The notes under the pieces were generated by a model, which had not been told where the DNA came from, ran no database searches, and saw nothing but the letters and a program-made list of their open reading frames with translations. Positions 48,634 through 57,765 of a DNA stretch of 64,000 nt are shown piece by piece. Both the position numbers and the translations under genes were made by a program. The stretch is from Psychrobacter luti (GTDB taxonomy: Bacteria; Pseudomonadota; Gammaproteobacteria; Pseudomonadales; Moraxellaceae): contig NZ_JACHXL010000007.1 of the NCBI RefSeq assembly GCF_014192115.1, positions 33,184 through 97,183 of the forward strand, in the 5' to 3' direction. Position 1 is the first letter of the stretch. Every line of letters begins with the position of its first letter.

Positions 48634-51333
48634 ATGAGCAACGCCGTGACAGCAGAAACTGCTAATACAAACCATACTAATAATACTTCTATCGACAATA
48701 GCCAATATCAGCCGCAACTTATTGAAGCTGCGCAGCAAGCCAAATGGGCAACGGACAAGCGCTTTGAAGTAAGCAATGAGCCAAGTGATAAGCCAAGCCG
48801 CTATATGCTGTCTATGTTCCCGTACCCAAGCGGCAAGCTGCATATGGGTCATGTGCGTAACTATACCATCTCTGATGTACTGAGCCGTTATTATCGTCTC
48901 AAAGGCTATGAAGTCATGCAGCCAATGGGATGGGATGGTTTTGGCTTGCCAGCAGAAAACGCCGCGATTGCCAATCAGACGCCGCCTGCCAAGTGGACGT
49001 TTGAGAACATTGACAGTATGCGTGCCCAGCTAAAATTGCTTGGCTTGTCTATTGATTGGTCACGTGAATTTGCCACGTGTAGCCCTGAATATTATCAGTG
49101 GGAACAGTGGTTATTTTTACAGTTATATAAAAAAGGTTTGGTCTATAAAAAGCTTGCGACCGTCAACTGGGATCCGATTGACAATACTGTCTTAGCCAAT
49201 GAGCAAGTCATCGATGGTAAAGGCTGGCGTAGTGGCGCGATGGTCGAAAAGCGTGACATTCCGATGTATTATTTTAACATCACTGATTATGCTGATGAGC
49301 TGCTTGATGATTTGGATCAGCTAGAGGGTCACTGGCCATCTGAGGTGATCACTATGCAGCGCAATTGGATTGGTCGTAGCTCAGGTATGGAAGTGCATTT
49401 CCCTTATGAGCTAGCTGGTCAAAGCAATAGCTTAGACGTCTTTACCACTCGCCCTGATACTTTGATGGGTGTCACTTATGTTGCAGTTGCCGCAGAGCAC
49501 CCGCTAGCCCAATATGCCTCTGAGAACAATAAAGCGATTGCAGATTTTTGCGCCCTTTGTAAAAAAGGTTCAGTCGCTGAAGCCGATCTTGCTAAAGCGG
49601 AAAAAATCGGTATGGATACTGGTCTTACCGTCACTCACCCATTAACTGGCGAAGAAGTGCCAGTATGGGTTGCCAACTATGTACTTATGAGCTATGGCTC
49701 AGGTGCGGTCATGGCAGTACCAGCCCACGATGAGCGCGACTATGAGTTTGCTACTAAGTACAGCCTGCCTATCAAACAAGTGATTGAGATTCCTGCAGGC
49801 TATTTCGATGATGTAGAAGAAAATGATGACAATCGTGCTTATACCGAACGCAATACTCTAGTCAACTCAGGTGAGTTTGATGGCATGGATTTTGAGCAAG
49901 CGTTTGAAGCGATGCTTGCTAAGCTTGAACCACAATCTCTTGCTAAGAAAAAAATCCAGTACCGTCTACGTGATTGGGGCGTTTCGCGCCAGCGCTATTG
50001 GGGCTGCCCTATCCCAATGGTCAACTGTGAGCATTGCGGTACTGTGCCGGTTGAAGAACAAGATTTACCCGTTGTCTTACCAACTGACGTCGTCCCTGAC
50101 GGTCGCGGCAATCCGTTAAAAAACATCCCAGAATTTGTCAATACGACTTGTCCTAAATGTGGTAATCCTGCTGAACGCGAAACCGATACCTTTGATACCT
50201 TTGTAGAATCAAGCTGGTACTATGCGCGCTTTGCCAGCCCGAATGATACGACCAATATGGTCAACAAGTCGGCGGCGAATAAATGGTTGCCAGTCGACCA
50301 ATATATCGGCGGTGTAGAGCATGCCGTGATGCATCTGCTATATGCACGCTTCTTCCATAAGCTGATGCGTGATGAAAACTTGGTATCAGGTGATGAGCCC
50401 TTTGCCAATTTGATGACCCAAGGTATGGTACTTGCGGGTACGTTCTACCGCGTTAATCCTGATGGCAGCACCACTTATTACTTCACCAAAGACATCGATA
50501 TTGACTATAACGAGCGTGGTCAGCCAATCAAAGCCATTTTAAAATCAGATGGTCAGCCAGTGACGATTGGCAAAATCGAAAAAATGTCTAAGTCAAAAAA
50601 TAATGGCGTTGATCCACAGATAACCATCGATAAATATGGCGCGGATACCGTTCGTCTTTATACGCTATTTACCGCTCCTGCTGACCAGACACTAGAATGG
50701 TCAGATGATGCGCTGAAAGGTCCTTATAACTTTGTTAGAAAAGTATGGCGCATTGCTTCTGAGCATATCCAAGCGTTAACCGATGCCAATTTAAGTCTTG
50801 AGCAGTTAAATAATGAAGCATTGAATACGGATAACTTAAGCAAAGAAGCTAAAGCCTTACGCCGTAAGACGCATGAAACTATCGGTAAAATTGATAGTGA
50901 CTTGGGTAAACGCCTAGCACTAAACACTCCTGTTTCTAGCCTGATGGAACTAGCTAATGAGCTAAGTAACTTTAAAGCTAGCAGTGAGCAAGATCTGCAA
51001 GTACAGCATGAAGCATTGATTGATTTATTGATTATCCTATCGGTATACGCGCCGCACATTGGTGAGCATTTGCTTGAGCAATTAGGAGTGGATACCGTCA
51101 CCCTGAGCTACCCAGAAGTCGATGCAAGCGCTTTAGTGCAAGATATGATTACTATGATAGTGCAGGTTAACGGTAAAATGCGCGGTAAAATGGATGTAGC
51201 ACCCAATAGCGATCCTGAACAGCTAAAAGCGCAAGCAAAAGAGCTTGAAGGCGTGGCAAAATTCCTTACAGGCGAGATTAAAAAAGAAATTGTCGTACCG
51301 AATAAACTGGTTAATATTGTGGTTGCAGGTTAG
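48634..51333 (+). CDS. leuS: leucine--tRNA ligase
   Basis: 899 residues (E. coli 860). Class I synthetase: HIGH motif as HMGH (70-73) in YPSGKLHMGHVRNYTISD, KMSKSKNNG near 649, the editing domain with a T-rich segment (TTRPDTLMGVTYVA), and a zinc-type segment (CEHCGTV with CPKCGNP). The first ~28 residues are Asn/Thr-rich and not part of the usual fold. It starts a rightward run leuS-lptE-holA. Confidence 0.96.
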   Translation: MSNAVTAETANTNHTNNTSIDNSQYQPQLIEAAQQAKWATDKRFEVSNEPSDKPSRYMLSMFPYPSGKLHMGHVRNYTISDVLSRYYRLKGYEVMQPMGWDGFGLPAENAAIANQTPPAKWTFENIDSMRAQLKLLGLSIDWSREFATCSPEYYQWEQWLFLQLYKKGLVYKKLATVNWDPIDNTVLANEQVIDGKGWRSGAMVEKRDIPMYYFNITDYADELLDDLDQLEGHWPSEVITMQRNWIGRSSGMEVHFPYELAGQSNSLDVFTTRPDTLMGVTYVAVAAEHPLAQYASENNKAIADFCALCKKGSVAEADLAKAEKIGMDTGLTVTHPLTGEEVPVWVANYVLMSYGSGAVMAVPAHDERDYEFATKYSLPIKQVIEIPAGYFDDVEENDDNRAYTERNTLVNSGEFDGMDFEQAFEAMLAKLEPQSLAKKKIQYRLRDWGVSRQRYWGCPIPMVNCEHCGTVPVEEQDLPVVLPTDVVPDGRGNPLKNIPEFVNTTCPKCGNPAERETDTFDTFVESSWYYARFASPNDTTNMVNKSAANKWLPVDQYIGGVEHAVMHLLYARFFHKLMRDENLVSGDEPFANLMTQGMVLAGTFYRVNPDGSTTYYFTKDIDIDYNERGQPIKAILKSDGQPVTIGKIEKMSKSKNNGVDPQITIDKYGADTVRLYTLFTAPADQTLEWSDDALKGPYNFVRKVWRIASEHIQALTDANLSLEQLNNEALNTDNLSKEAKALRRKTHETIGKIDSDLGKRLALNTPVSSLMELANELSNFKASSEQDLQVQHEALIDLLIILSVYAPHIGEHLLEQLGVDTVTLSYPEVDASALVQDMITMIVQVNGKMRGKMDVAPNSDPEQLKAQAKELEGVAKFLTGEIKKEIVVPNKLVNIVVAG

Positions 51334-51446
51334 GGATAATTAAACGCGAATATCTTAGGTTTTCTTATCACAATAAGAATAGCGATTATGGCGGATAAGC
51401 ACTGTACTATGCCGTCATATCAAACAACATGTAAGGAAAAAAGCAC

Positions 51447-52106
51447 ATGCCTAATAAGTCGAATAGACAGAAACTAGCGACCGCATTACTTGCATCTTTG
51501 CCAATGCTTGCCATAGTGGGTGCGACTGTTAGTCTCAGTGGTTGCGGCTTTCAGCTACGCGGCTATGATGCGCCCATGCTGTTTGATGTCGCTAAAACAG
51601 CAATAATTATCGAAGACAATCGCACCTCATTTCCATTGAAGTTACCACTCACAAAACGTCTACAGGCATTGGGCGTTGATGTGATTGATAATATGACCTT
51701 GGCGGATGTTGCCAGTAATAACCAAAAAGTAGGTGCAGAAACCATCGCAGCGATTACGGTTAACAACGTCCGTTTTAAGCGTTATGAGTTGGTCGGTGTA
51801 TTAACAGAGATTCGCTTGGTCATGTCAGCTGATGTCAGTTATCAAAGCGTAGAGGATGGCAAGCCTGTGACGCTCACTAACCCTATCCAAGTTGAGCGTA
51901 GCTATCAGTATAATGAGGCATCAGTGAGTACCGATGACCAACAGGGTGATCAAATTCGCGATTGGCTCTATGACAGCTTGGCGCGCCGTATCACTGACCA
52001 ATATGTGGCAATTGCGCTGCCTAAGATTGCCCCTAATAGCGTCAAGCCAGCTACGCAAAATGGCAAAGGTTCAGCATCTACTGCTGTTATCGTACCGAGT
52101 TCTTAA
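51447..52106 (+). CDS. lptE: LPS-assembly lipoprotein LptE
   Basis: 219 residues. Signal peptide with lipobox LSGC (Cys33), followed by GFQLRGYD, the LptE start signature. It sits inside the LptD barrel and delivers LPS to the outer surface. The core (KLPLTKRLQALGVDV, then VERSYQYNEASV and the helix WLYDSLARRITDQYVAI) fits the family. The tail after about 195 is Ser/Ala-rich. AAGGA precedes the ATG. Position after leuS and before holA supports the call. Confidence 0.93.
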   Translation: MPNKSNRQKLATALLASLPMLAIVGATVSLSGCGFQLRGYDAPMLFDVAKTAIIIEDNRTSFPLKLPLTKRLQALGVDVIDNMTLADVASNNQKVGAETIAAITVNNVRFKRYELVGVLTEIRLVMSADVSYQSVEDGKPVTLTNPIQVERSYQYNEASVSTDDQQGDQIRDWLYDSLARRITDQYVAIALPKIAPNSVKPATQNGKGSASTAVIVPSS

Positions 52107-52158
52107 TGTTACTATTTTTTCATTTTTAAAAATTAAGTTTTTAAAGACACTTTTATTG

Positions 52159-52201
52159 AAGCTGCCTTTATTTAAAGTACTTTTTTAAACGAAGGCAGCT
52201 T
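52159..52201 (+). terminator. hairpin between lptE and holA
   Basis: A perfect 10-bp stem (AAGCTGCCTT at 52159-52168 with AAGGCAGCTT at 52192-52201) around a 23-nt AT-rich loop that itself contains AAAGTACTTT. It could limit readthrough into holA; the T-run is short. Confidence 0.6.
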
Positions 52202-52238
52202 TACTCTTATATTCATAACCTTGTGTCCTTCTTCGTCT

Positions 52239-53330
52239 ATGCAAGATACTTTTATACAAGCTTATCCAAAACTACTACAGCCCTCCGTTGCAGTAGCAGG
52301 CTTGTGGCTGGCACACGGTGATGAGCCATTACTCAGTCAATGGCTCATCGATGCGCTGCGTCCGCATTGGCGCGCGCAGAACTATGCTATTAAACGCATC
52401 GAGCTAGTATCAGTTAAAAGCTGGCAAGAAGTGTTGTCAGAGCTTGGCAGTCAGTCTTTATTCGATGATGCGAGTGCGCTCATTGTCACAGGCAACCATA
52501 AACCTGATAAAGCGGTTATCGCCGAGCTAGAACGTTTTGCCGTTGATGCACAAACAGGGGCGCATAGCCATAGCTTGTTGTGGCTCACGCCAAAGCAAGA
52601 CAAACGTGCCCAAACTAGCAAATGGTTTGCGCCATTTGCGCAATATGGTCATGTCATCGATTGTAATTTGTATAACGAGCAGCAACGTCAGCAGTTATTG
52701 CAGATACAAGCTCAGCAGTTTGGCTTAACATTGTCGCAAGAAGCTTGGCAGCTGCTGATGTCGCATACCGAACATCATCTGCTCAGTGCTTATCAAACCT
52801 TATGGCGGTTATCCTATTTATTTGCGCCACAATTGATGGCAATTAATGACAGTGATAATAATAGTCATAGTACTAATTTTGACAATAATTCTAGCCAGCC
52901 TCTGACAAACGTGGCATTAGATATTAATGATCTACAAGCAGCATTGGTCAGCGATGCCCAGTTTAGCGTGTTTGATTTGTCCGATGCGATGCTTGCTGGC
53001 AATAGCGCCCAAGTTGCTAAAATTATATTTCAACTTAAAGCTACTGATGAACCAACAACCTTGGTTTTATGGGCAATTAGTAAAGACATGCGGCAGATTA
53101 TGCAATTAATGGACGGACAAGACCCGCAAGCGCTTGGCATTTGGCGTAGCAAGCAAGGCTTATATCAGCAAGCCTGCCGCCGCCAATCAAAAGCACAAAC
53201 TGCTGCATGGCCAGCTTTGCTTTATAAATGTGACCAATCAATTAAAGGCTTGGTTCGCCAGCCAGCGTGGGAGTTATTATTGCAAGCAGCGCTTGAGCTA
53301 TCAGGGCAGCGTTTGTTTAAGACGCCATAA
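52239..53330 (+). CDS. holA: DNA polymerase III delta subunit
   Basis: 363 residues from ATG 52239; a TTG at 52221 would add six. HolA is the wrench of the clamp loader that opens the beta clamp. Seen: LWLAHGDEPLLSQWLIDALR (N-terminal), SLFDDASALIVTGNHKPDKA, LLWLTPKQDKRAQTSKWF, and the helical C-terminal domain (FDLSDAMLAGNSAQVAKIIFQL, DEPTTLVLWAISKDMRQI, CDQSIKGL). An Asn/Ser-rich insert (about 52846-52906) interrupts the middle domain. Confidence 0.92.
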   Translation: MQDTFIQAYPKLLQPSVAVAGLWLAHGDEPLLSQWLIDALRPHWRAQNYAIKRIELVSVKSWQEVLSELGSQSLFDDASALIVTGNHKPDKAVIAELERFAVDAQTGAHSHSLLWLTPKQDKRAQTSKWFAPFAQYGHVIDCNLYNEQQRQQLLQIQAQQFGLTLSQEAWQLLMSHTEHHLLSAYQTLWRLSYLFAPQLMAINDSDNNSHSTNFDNNSSQPLTNVALDINDLQAALVSDAQFSVFDLSDAMLAGNSAQVAKIIFQLKATDEPTTLVLWAISKDMRQIMQLMDGQDPQALGIWRSKQGLYQQACRRQSKAQTAAWPALLYKCDQSIKGLVRQPAWELLLQAALELSGQRLFKTP

Positions 53331-53365
53331 ATCATTAACGATAAAACATTGCGCTTTCTTATTTT

Positions 53366-53390
53366 TAACCCTGTATTGGGTTATTTTTTT
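53366..53390 (+). terminator. terminator after holA
   Basis: TAACCC (53366-53371) pairs with GGGTTA (53378-53383) over a 6-nt loop, followed by seven T. It closes the leuS-lptE-holA group before macA. Confidence 0.75.
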
Positions 53391-53520
53391 GTCTGCAATT
53401 TAGCATTTATTACCGTCGCTATTTCTTCTCTTAACGTTTCGCAAACTAATTGCCATTCCCTTTTGTCCATCAAGCCTCTATCATAGCTACACTTGATTTA
53501 ACTGTGATTGGATTGTTGTC

Positions 53521-54891
53521 ATGCGCAAAATGAGCAAGAAGTCTGCTATCAAATGGGGCGTTATTGCCCTCGTCATCATCGCTTTAGGATTTTTAGCCTA
53601 TAAAACCTTTAAGCCAAAAGAAACCACACCCAACTATCTAACGGCGACGGCTGAGATTGGTGATATCGAAAATAACGTCATGGCATCCGGTAAAGTAAAA
53701 GCGTTAAATACCGTCGATGTTGGTGCGCAGGTATCTGGTGAGGTGACAAGGCTGTTTGTTGAAGTCGGCGATGAAGTCAAAAAAGGCGATTTAATTGCGC
53801 AGATTGATCAGGTGACCCAGAAGAATAATTTAAGCAATGAGCAAGCGAGCCTTGAGCAGAGTGAAGCGGCATTACAAAGTGCGCAAGCAGAATCGTTAAG
53901 CAAACAAGCCAGTCTGAAAAGTGCCTATGCCGATCTTGCCAGCCGTCAAGCTGAGCTCAAACAAGCACAAGCAGATTTCTCGCGCCTACAAGGCTTATTG
54001 GCTATCGATGCGATATCGCAGCAGGATTATGATACGCAAGCGACAAAGGTTGCTACCGCTCAGGCATCGGTTGCTAACGCCCGAGCTGCCATCGAGACGG
54101 CAAAAGCGGCGATTGCTACCACCGAGGCAAATATTAATAGCCAGCAAGCCGCGTTGCGCAAATCTCAGACCAACGTCAGTACCGCGCAGGAAGATTTAAG
54201 CTATACCACCATTCGTGCACCGATATCAGGGACGGTGGTATCTGTGACCACTGAGCAAGGGTCGACCGTCAATGCCAATCAAACCGCGCCAACCATTGTG
54301 ACTTTAGCCGATTTATCCACCGTGCGTATCAATGCGCAAATCTCTGAAGCTGACGTCATTAACGTTACAGCAGGCTTGCCAGTCTATTTTAATATCATCG
54401 GTAATCCCGACCAAAAATATGATGCGACCCTCAAAGCCATTGAACCTGCTCCTGAAAAAATCAGTGACACTAGCTCAACCGATGCCGCTATCTACTACGT
54501 TGGTTATATCGAAGTACCTAATACAGAGCGCCGCTTTCGTATCGATATGACCGCGCAAGTGTATATCGTCATCAATCAAGCAAAAGACGCGCTACTTATC
54601 CCATCTGCTGCCCTGCAGCCTGCCGGCAAATCTAGAAAACCTAATGGCTCTAAACCAGAGTCTACTACTGTAAATAAGTTGGATAGCGATTCTAGTGCAA
54701 CCATGGCAACGGTGCGTGTGCTTAAAGCTGATGGCGAAGTCGTCGAGCAAACTGTCAAAGTCGGCATCAATAACCGTGTCAATGCTGAAATCTTAAGTGG
54801 TCTTAATAAAGGCGATGAGGTTATATTAAGCGAAGAGGGACCGGATAGCGGCAAAGGCAGTAAAGGTGGCAGAGGCGGTCGACCGTTTTAA
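53521..54891 (+). CDS. macA: MacA-type periplasmic adaptor of an ABC efflux pump
   Basis: 456 residues (E. coli MacA 371). One N-terminal membrane anchor (about 10-28), then the lipoyl half TVDVGAQVSGEVTRLFVEVGDEVKKGD, a long Ala/Gln-rich alpha-hairpin (about 100-220), the second lipoyl half with TTIRAPISGTVVSVTTEQGSTV, a beta-barrel and the membrane-proximal part. It links MacB to a TolC-type outer-membrane channel. Extra residues are a Ser/Lys/Pro linker near 375-395 and a Gly-rich end (GKGSKGGRGG). macB follows 104 bp later. Confidence 0.92.
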   Translation: MRKMSKKSAIKWGVIALVIIALGFLAYKTFKPKETTPNYLTATAEIGDIENNVMASGKVKALNTVDVGAQVSGEVTRLFVEVGDEVKKGDLIAQIDQVTQKNNLSNEQASLEQSEAALQSAQAESLSKQASLKSAYADLASRQAELKQAQADFSRLQGLLAIDAISQQDYDTQATKVATAQASVANARAAIETAKAAIATTEANINSQQAALRKSQTNVSTAQEDLSYTTIRAPISGTVVSVTTEQGSTVNANQTAPTIVTLADLSTVRINAQISEADVINVTAGLPVYFNIIGNPDQKYDATLKAIEPAPEKISDTSSTDAAIYYVGYIEVPNTERRFRIDMTAQVYIVINQAKDALLIPSAALQPAGKSRKPNGSKPESTTVNKLDSDSSATMATVRVLKADGEVVEQTVKVGINNRVNAEILSGLNKGDEVILSEEGPDSGKGSKGGRGGRPF

Positions 54892-54995
54892 TATCTGAAA
54901 GGTAATAAACAACCACTTTAAATAAAATCGTCGCTAGCAAGACATCAGCTTTAGCTTTGATAATGACTTGAGATTTGAGATAAGCAGGATAGCAA

Positions 54996-56990
54996 ATGAG
55001 TAACCAAGACCCGACTTCTAATGCCACCGCTACGCCTTTGATAGAAGTCAAAGGACTGATTAGAGAGTTCAAAGCTGGCGAGCAGACCATTCGCGTCTTG
55101 CATGATATCAACTTGACCATCAATCAAGGCGAAATGGTGGCTATCATTGGGCAATCCGGCTCGGGAAAATCGACCTTAATGAATATCTTGGGTTGCTTAG
55201 ACCAAGCGACTGCGGGCGACTATAAGATATTTGGTCAATCGGTCAGCCGCTTAGATGCGGATGAGCTGGCAAAACTACGCCGTGAGCACTTTGGTTTTAT
55301 TTTTCAGCGCTATCATCTATTGGGCGACATCAACGCCCGTGACAACGTTTCTGTACCAGCAGTCTATGATGGGATGGACGGGCAAGCACGTAACGAGCGT
55401 GCCGAAAAGCTATTGTCAGATTTAGGGCTAGCAGACAAAGTCAATAACCGCCCAAGCCAGCTATCGGGTGGACAGCAGCAGCGTGTGTCTATCGCAAGGG
55501 CGCTGATGAATGGCGGCGATATCATCTTAGCCGATGAGCCAACAGGTGCCTTAGATAGTAAATCAGGTGAAGATGTCGTACAAATTCTCAAAGACTTAAA
55601 CGCGCAAGGTCATACCATAATTATGGTCACCCATGACCCAGGTCTTGCCGCCCAAGCTGAGCGCGTGATTGAAATCAAAGACGGCTATATCATTGCCGAT
55701 TATAAAAATGAAGATTATCAGCGCCCAGAAGCACAGCCAGCGGCGATGATAGACAAACACCGTAAAAGTGCCTTTAGTAGTTTTATCGACCGTCTATTTG
55801 AAGCCTTTAAGATGTCTTTACTTGCTATGCGTGCGCATAAAATGCGCACGTTATTGACGATGTTAGGGATTATCATTGGTATTGCTTCCGTGGTATCGGT
55901 CGTCGGTTTGGGGAAAGGTTCACAAGAGCAGATACTGTCCAATATTAGCTCCTTAGGTACCAATACCATTACTGTCACTGACGGCTATCCCTACGGTGAT
56001 CCTAGGCGTCAGTACAACGATGATAATTTAACCCCACAAGACGCCCAAGCGGTCGCTGACCAACCCTATGTACTCAGTGTCAGCCCGCAGCTCAATAGCA
56101 ATATGAACGTGCGCTATCGTAACGTTCAAGAAGCTGCCAGTATCAGTGGCGTTGGTAAAGACTACCTCGATGTGAGCGGTGAAAAGCTGGCACTGGGTCA
56201 AGGCTTTGATGAACAGAGTATCCTGCGCCGTACCCAAGATATCATTATTGATGATAACGCCAGTAAAACTTTTTTTCCTGACAATGCCAATCCGATTGGC
56301 GAGGTATTGCTGATCGGTAGCGTTCCTGGGCGTGTGATTGGAGTATTAGAGCCGAACGATGGCGGCTTTAGTAGAGGCGCAGATTCGCCGACTTTATATA
56401 TGCCCTACACCACTATGATGTCGCGGCTGATAGGCAGTGCCTATATTGAGAGCTTTGTCGCGCTGATTGACAACAATATCTCCTCTTCTGCCGCTGAGTC
56501 TGCCATATCTGAGCTGATGAAAAGCCGTCATGGTACCGATGATTTTCGCATACGCAACTCCGACTCCATTCGTCAGACGATTGAATCTACGACGGCTGCC
56601 ATGACATTACTCATTTCATCCATTGCGATTATCTCGCTGGTTGTCGGCGGTATTGGTGTCATGAACATCATGCTGGTATCAGTGACCGAACGCACCAATG
56701 AGATTGGCGTACGTATGGCCGTCGGTGCGCGTCAAAGCGATATCATGCAGCAGTTTCTGATTGAAGCCGTTTTGGTCTGTATTTTAGGCGGACTATTGGG
56801 TATAGGCATGGCATTTGCGATTGGTGAAATGATTAACCGTATCGGCGGCGATAGTTTTAAAGTCATCTACTCACCAACCTCTATTATTGCCGCCTTTGTT
56901 TGCTCAACGCTTATTGGGGTTGTGTTTGGCTTTTTACCGGCACGTAACGCCGCCAAATTAGATCCAGTAGAAGCGCTTTCTAGAGATTAA
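54996..56990 (+). CDS. macB: MacB-type ABC exporter (ATPase and permease)
   Basis: 664 residues, near 648 of E. coli MacB. The N-terminal ATPase has Walker A GQSGSGKS (52-59), Q-loop FQRYHLL, signature LSGGQQQR and Walker B ILADEPTGALD. One membrane helix (about 285-310), a large periplasmic domain, then three C-terminal membrane helices with GGIGVMNIMLVSVTERTNEIGVRMAVGAR. It works by mechanotransmission, pushing macrolides, peptides or siderophores through MacA and TolC. Substrate cannot be read from sequence. Confidence 0.94.
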   Translation: MSNQDPTSNATATPLIEVKGLIREFKAGEQTIRVLHDINLTINQGEMVAIIGQSGSGKSTLMNILGCLDQATAGDYKIFGQSVSRLDADELAKLRREHFGFIFQRYHLLGDINARDNVSVPAVYDGMDGQARNERAEKLLSDLGLADKVNNRPSQLSGGQQQRVSIARALMNGGDIILADEPTGALDSKSGEDVVQILKDLNAQGHTIIMVTHDPGLAAQAERVIEIKDGYIIADYKNEDYQRPEAQPAAMIDKHRKSAFSSFIDRLFEAFKMSLLAMRAHKMRTLLTMLGIIIGIASVVSVVGLGKGSQEQILSNISSLGTNTITVTDGYPYGDPRRQYNDDNLTPQDAQAVADQPYVLSVSPQLNSNMNVRYRNVQEAASISGVGKDYLDVSGEKLALGQGFDEQSILRRTQDIIIDDNASKTFFPDNANPIGEVLLIGSVPGRVIGVLEPNDGGFSRGADSPTLYMPYTTMMSRLIGSAYIESFVALIDNNISSSAAESAISELMKSRHGTDDFRIRNSDSIRQTIESTTAAMTLLISSIAIISLVVGGIGVMNIMLVSVTERTNEIGVRMAVGARQSDIMQQFLIEAVLVCILGGLLGIGMAFAIGEMINRIGGDSFKVIYSPTSIIAAFVCSTLIGVVFGFLPARNAAKLDPVEALSRD

Positions 56991-57186
56991 AATATTTTGA
57001 GTGTACTGATGAATTCTGTGTTTAAGACTACTGCTTAAGAACAGCTGTTTAAAACTAAGCATTCAAAACTTACGCTTCAAAACATCTAATTGATAGGATT
57101 TTAGGGTATCTCAATACCCATTAAGCCTTAAATTTAAAAAAATATGATTAATTCACATCGATTTGCACTTTTTTTAACAATCGGGG

Positions 57187-57214
57187 TTGTAATTGTCATA
57201 ATTATATATATAAT
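57187..57214 (+). promoter_or_regulatory. candidate promoter upstream of the tRNA-Lys pair
   Basis: TTGTAA (57187-57192), 16-bp spacer, perfect TATAAT (57209-57214). The first ~390 bases after macB otherwise hold no gene. A transcript from here would begin about 160 nt before the first tRNA, with an inverted repeat at its 5' end. Confidence 0.55.
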
Positions 57215-57223
57215 GTGCTCTCA

Positions 57224-57250
57224 CGTTTAGAGATACAAATCATCTAAACG
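57224..57250. repeat. 8-bp inverted repeat just downstream of the promoter
   Basis: CGTTTAGA (57224-57231) and TCTAAACG (57243-57250), 11 bp apart. It lies at about +3 to +30 relative to the promoter at 57187-57214, so it may be an operator or a 5' hairpin. Confidence 0.55.
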
Positions 57251-57383
57251 GGTAAACAAGCTTATTGTCTCTTTTGATATTGATTCATTAATAGATAAAG
57301 AAATGAAGCTTTAAGAATTTTACCTAATAAGTAAAACTCTCTTGCAGAGTTAAAAAAGCAGTGCTTTTTTTATATACTCTTCA

Positions 57384-57459
57384 GGGCCGATAGCTCAGTT
57401 GGTAGAGCAGTTGACTTTTAATCAATTGGTCCCGCGTTCGAGTCGCGGTCGGCCCACCA
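57384..57459 (+). tRNA. tRNA-Lys(UUU), copy 1
   Basis: 76 nt with encoded CCA. Acceptor GGGCCGA pairs with TCGGCCC, D-arm GCTCAGTTGGTAGAGC, anticodon loop CTTTTAA with anticodon TTT, T-loop GTTCGAGTC. A TATACT box ends 5 bases before the first G, so transcription may begin at or close to the mature 5' end. Confidence 0.97.
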
Positions 57460-57620
57460 TATTTAGTATTATCCTTATCATGTATACTGCTCTATCCGGT
57501 AGTAGCGTAATAAGTTTAAATGTTTTAAGAAGCTTTCTTTTAGAACGCTTTACAGAATTTACGAAAATGTAAATTCTCTTGCAGAGTTAGAAAAGCAGTG
57601 CTTTTTTTATATACTCTTCA

Positions 57621-57696
57621 GGGCCGATAGCTCAGTTGGTAGAGCAGTTGACTTTTAATCAATTGGTCCCGCGTTCGAGTCGCGGTCGGCCCACCA
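57621..57696 (+). tRNA. tRNA-Lys(UUU), copy 2
   Basis: Identical over all 76 bases to the copy at 57384-57459, with the same upstream bases. It is followed by a strong terminator. Confidence 0.97.
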
Positions 57697-57704
57697 TATT
57701 TAGG

Positions 57705-57738
57705 AAAGCCCAATCATTTAATGATTGGGCTTTTTTTT
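57705..57738 (+). terminator. terminator after tRNA-Lys copy 2
   Basis: A 13-bp perfect stem (57705-57717 with 57721-57733), 3-nt loop, and a run of eight T. Confidence 0.92.
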
Positions 57739-57765
57739 GGCTGATATTATTTAATACTTATTTAA

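Larger units (their letters stand above)
57334..57703 (+). repeat. duplicated 133-bp unit carrying tRNA-Lys
   Basis: The unit 57334-57466 recurs at 57571-57703 with only two mismatches by eye. Each copy holds a -10-like TATACT, a small A/T-flanked hairpin (AAAAGCAGTGCTTTT), the whole tRNA and seven bases after CCA. The 104 bp between copies share only patches of similarity. Confidence 0.9.

Noticed and set aside
57334..57383. Hairpins in front of each tRNA-Lys as terminators
   Set aside because: AAAAGC-AGT-GCTTTT has an A/T-rich stem with only two G-C pairs and a three-base loop, followed at once by promoter-like bases; a stop for macB transcripts is possible but not supported enough.
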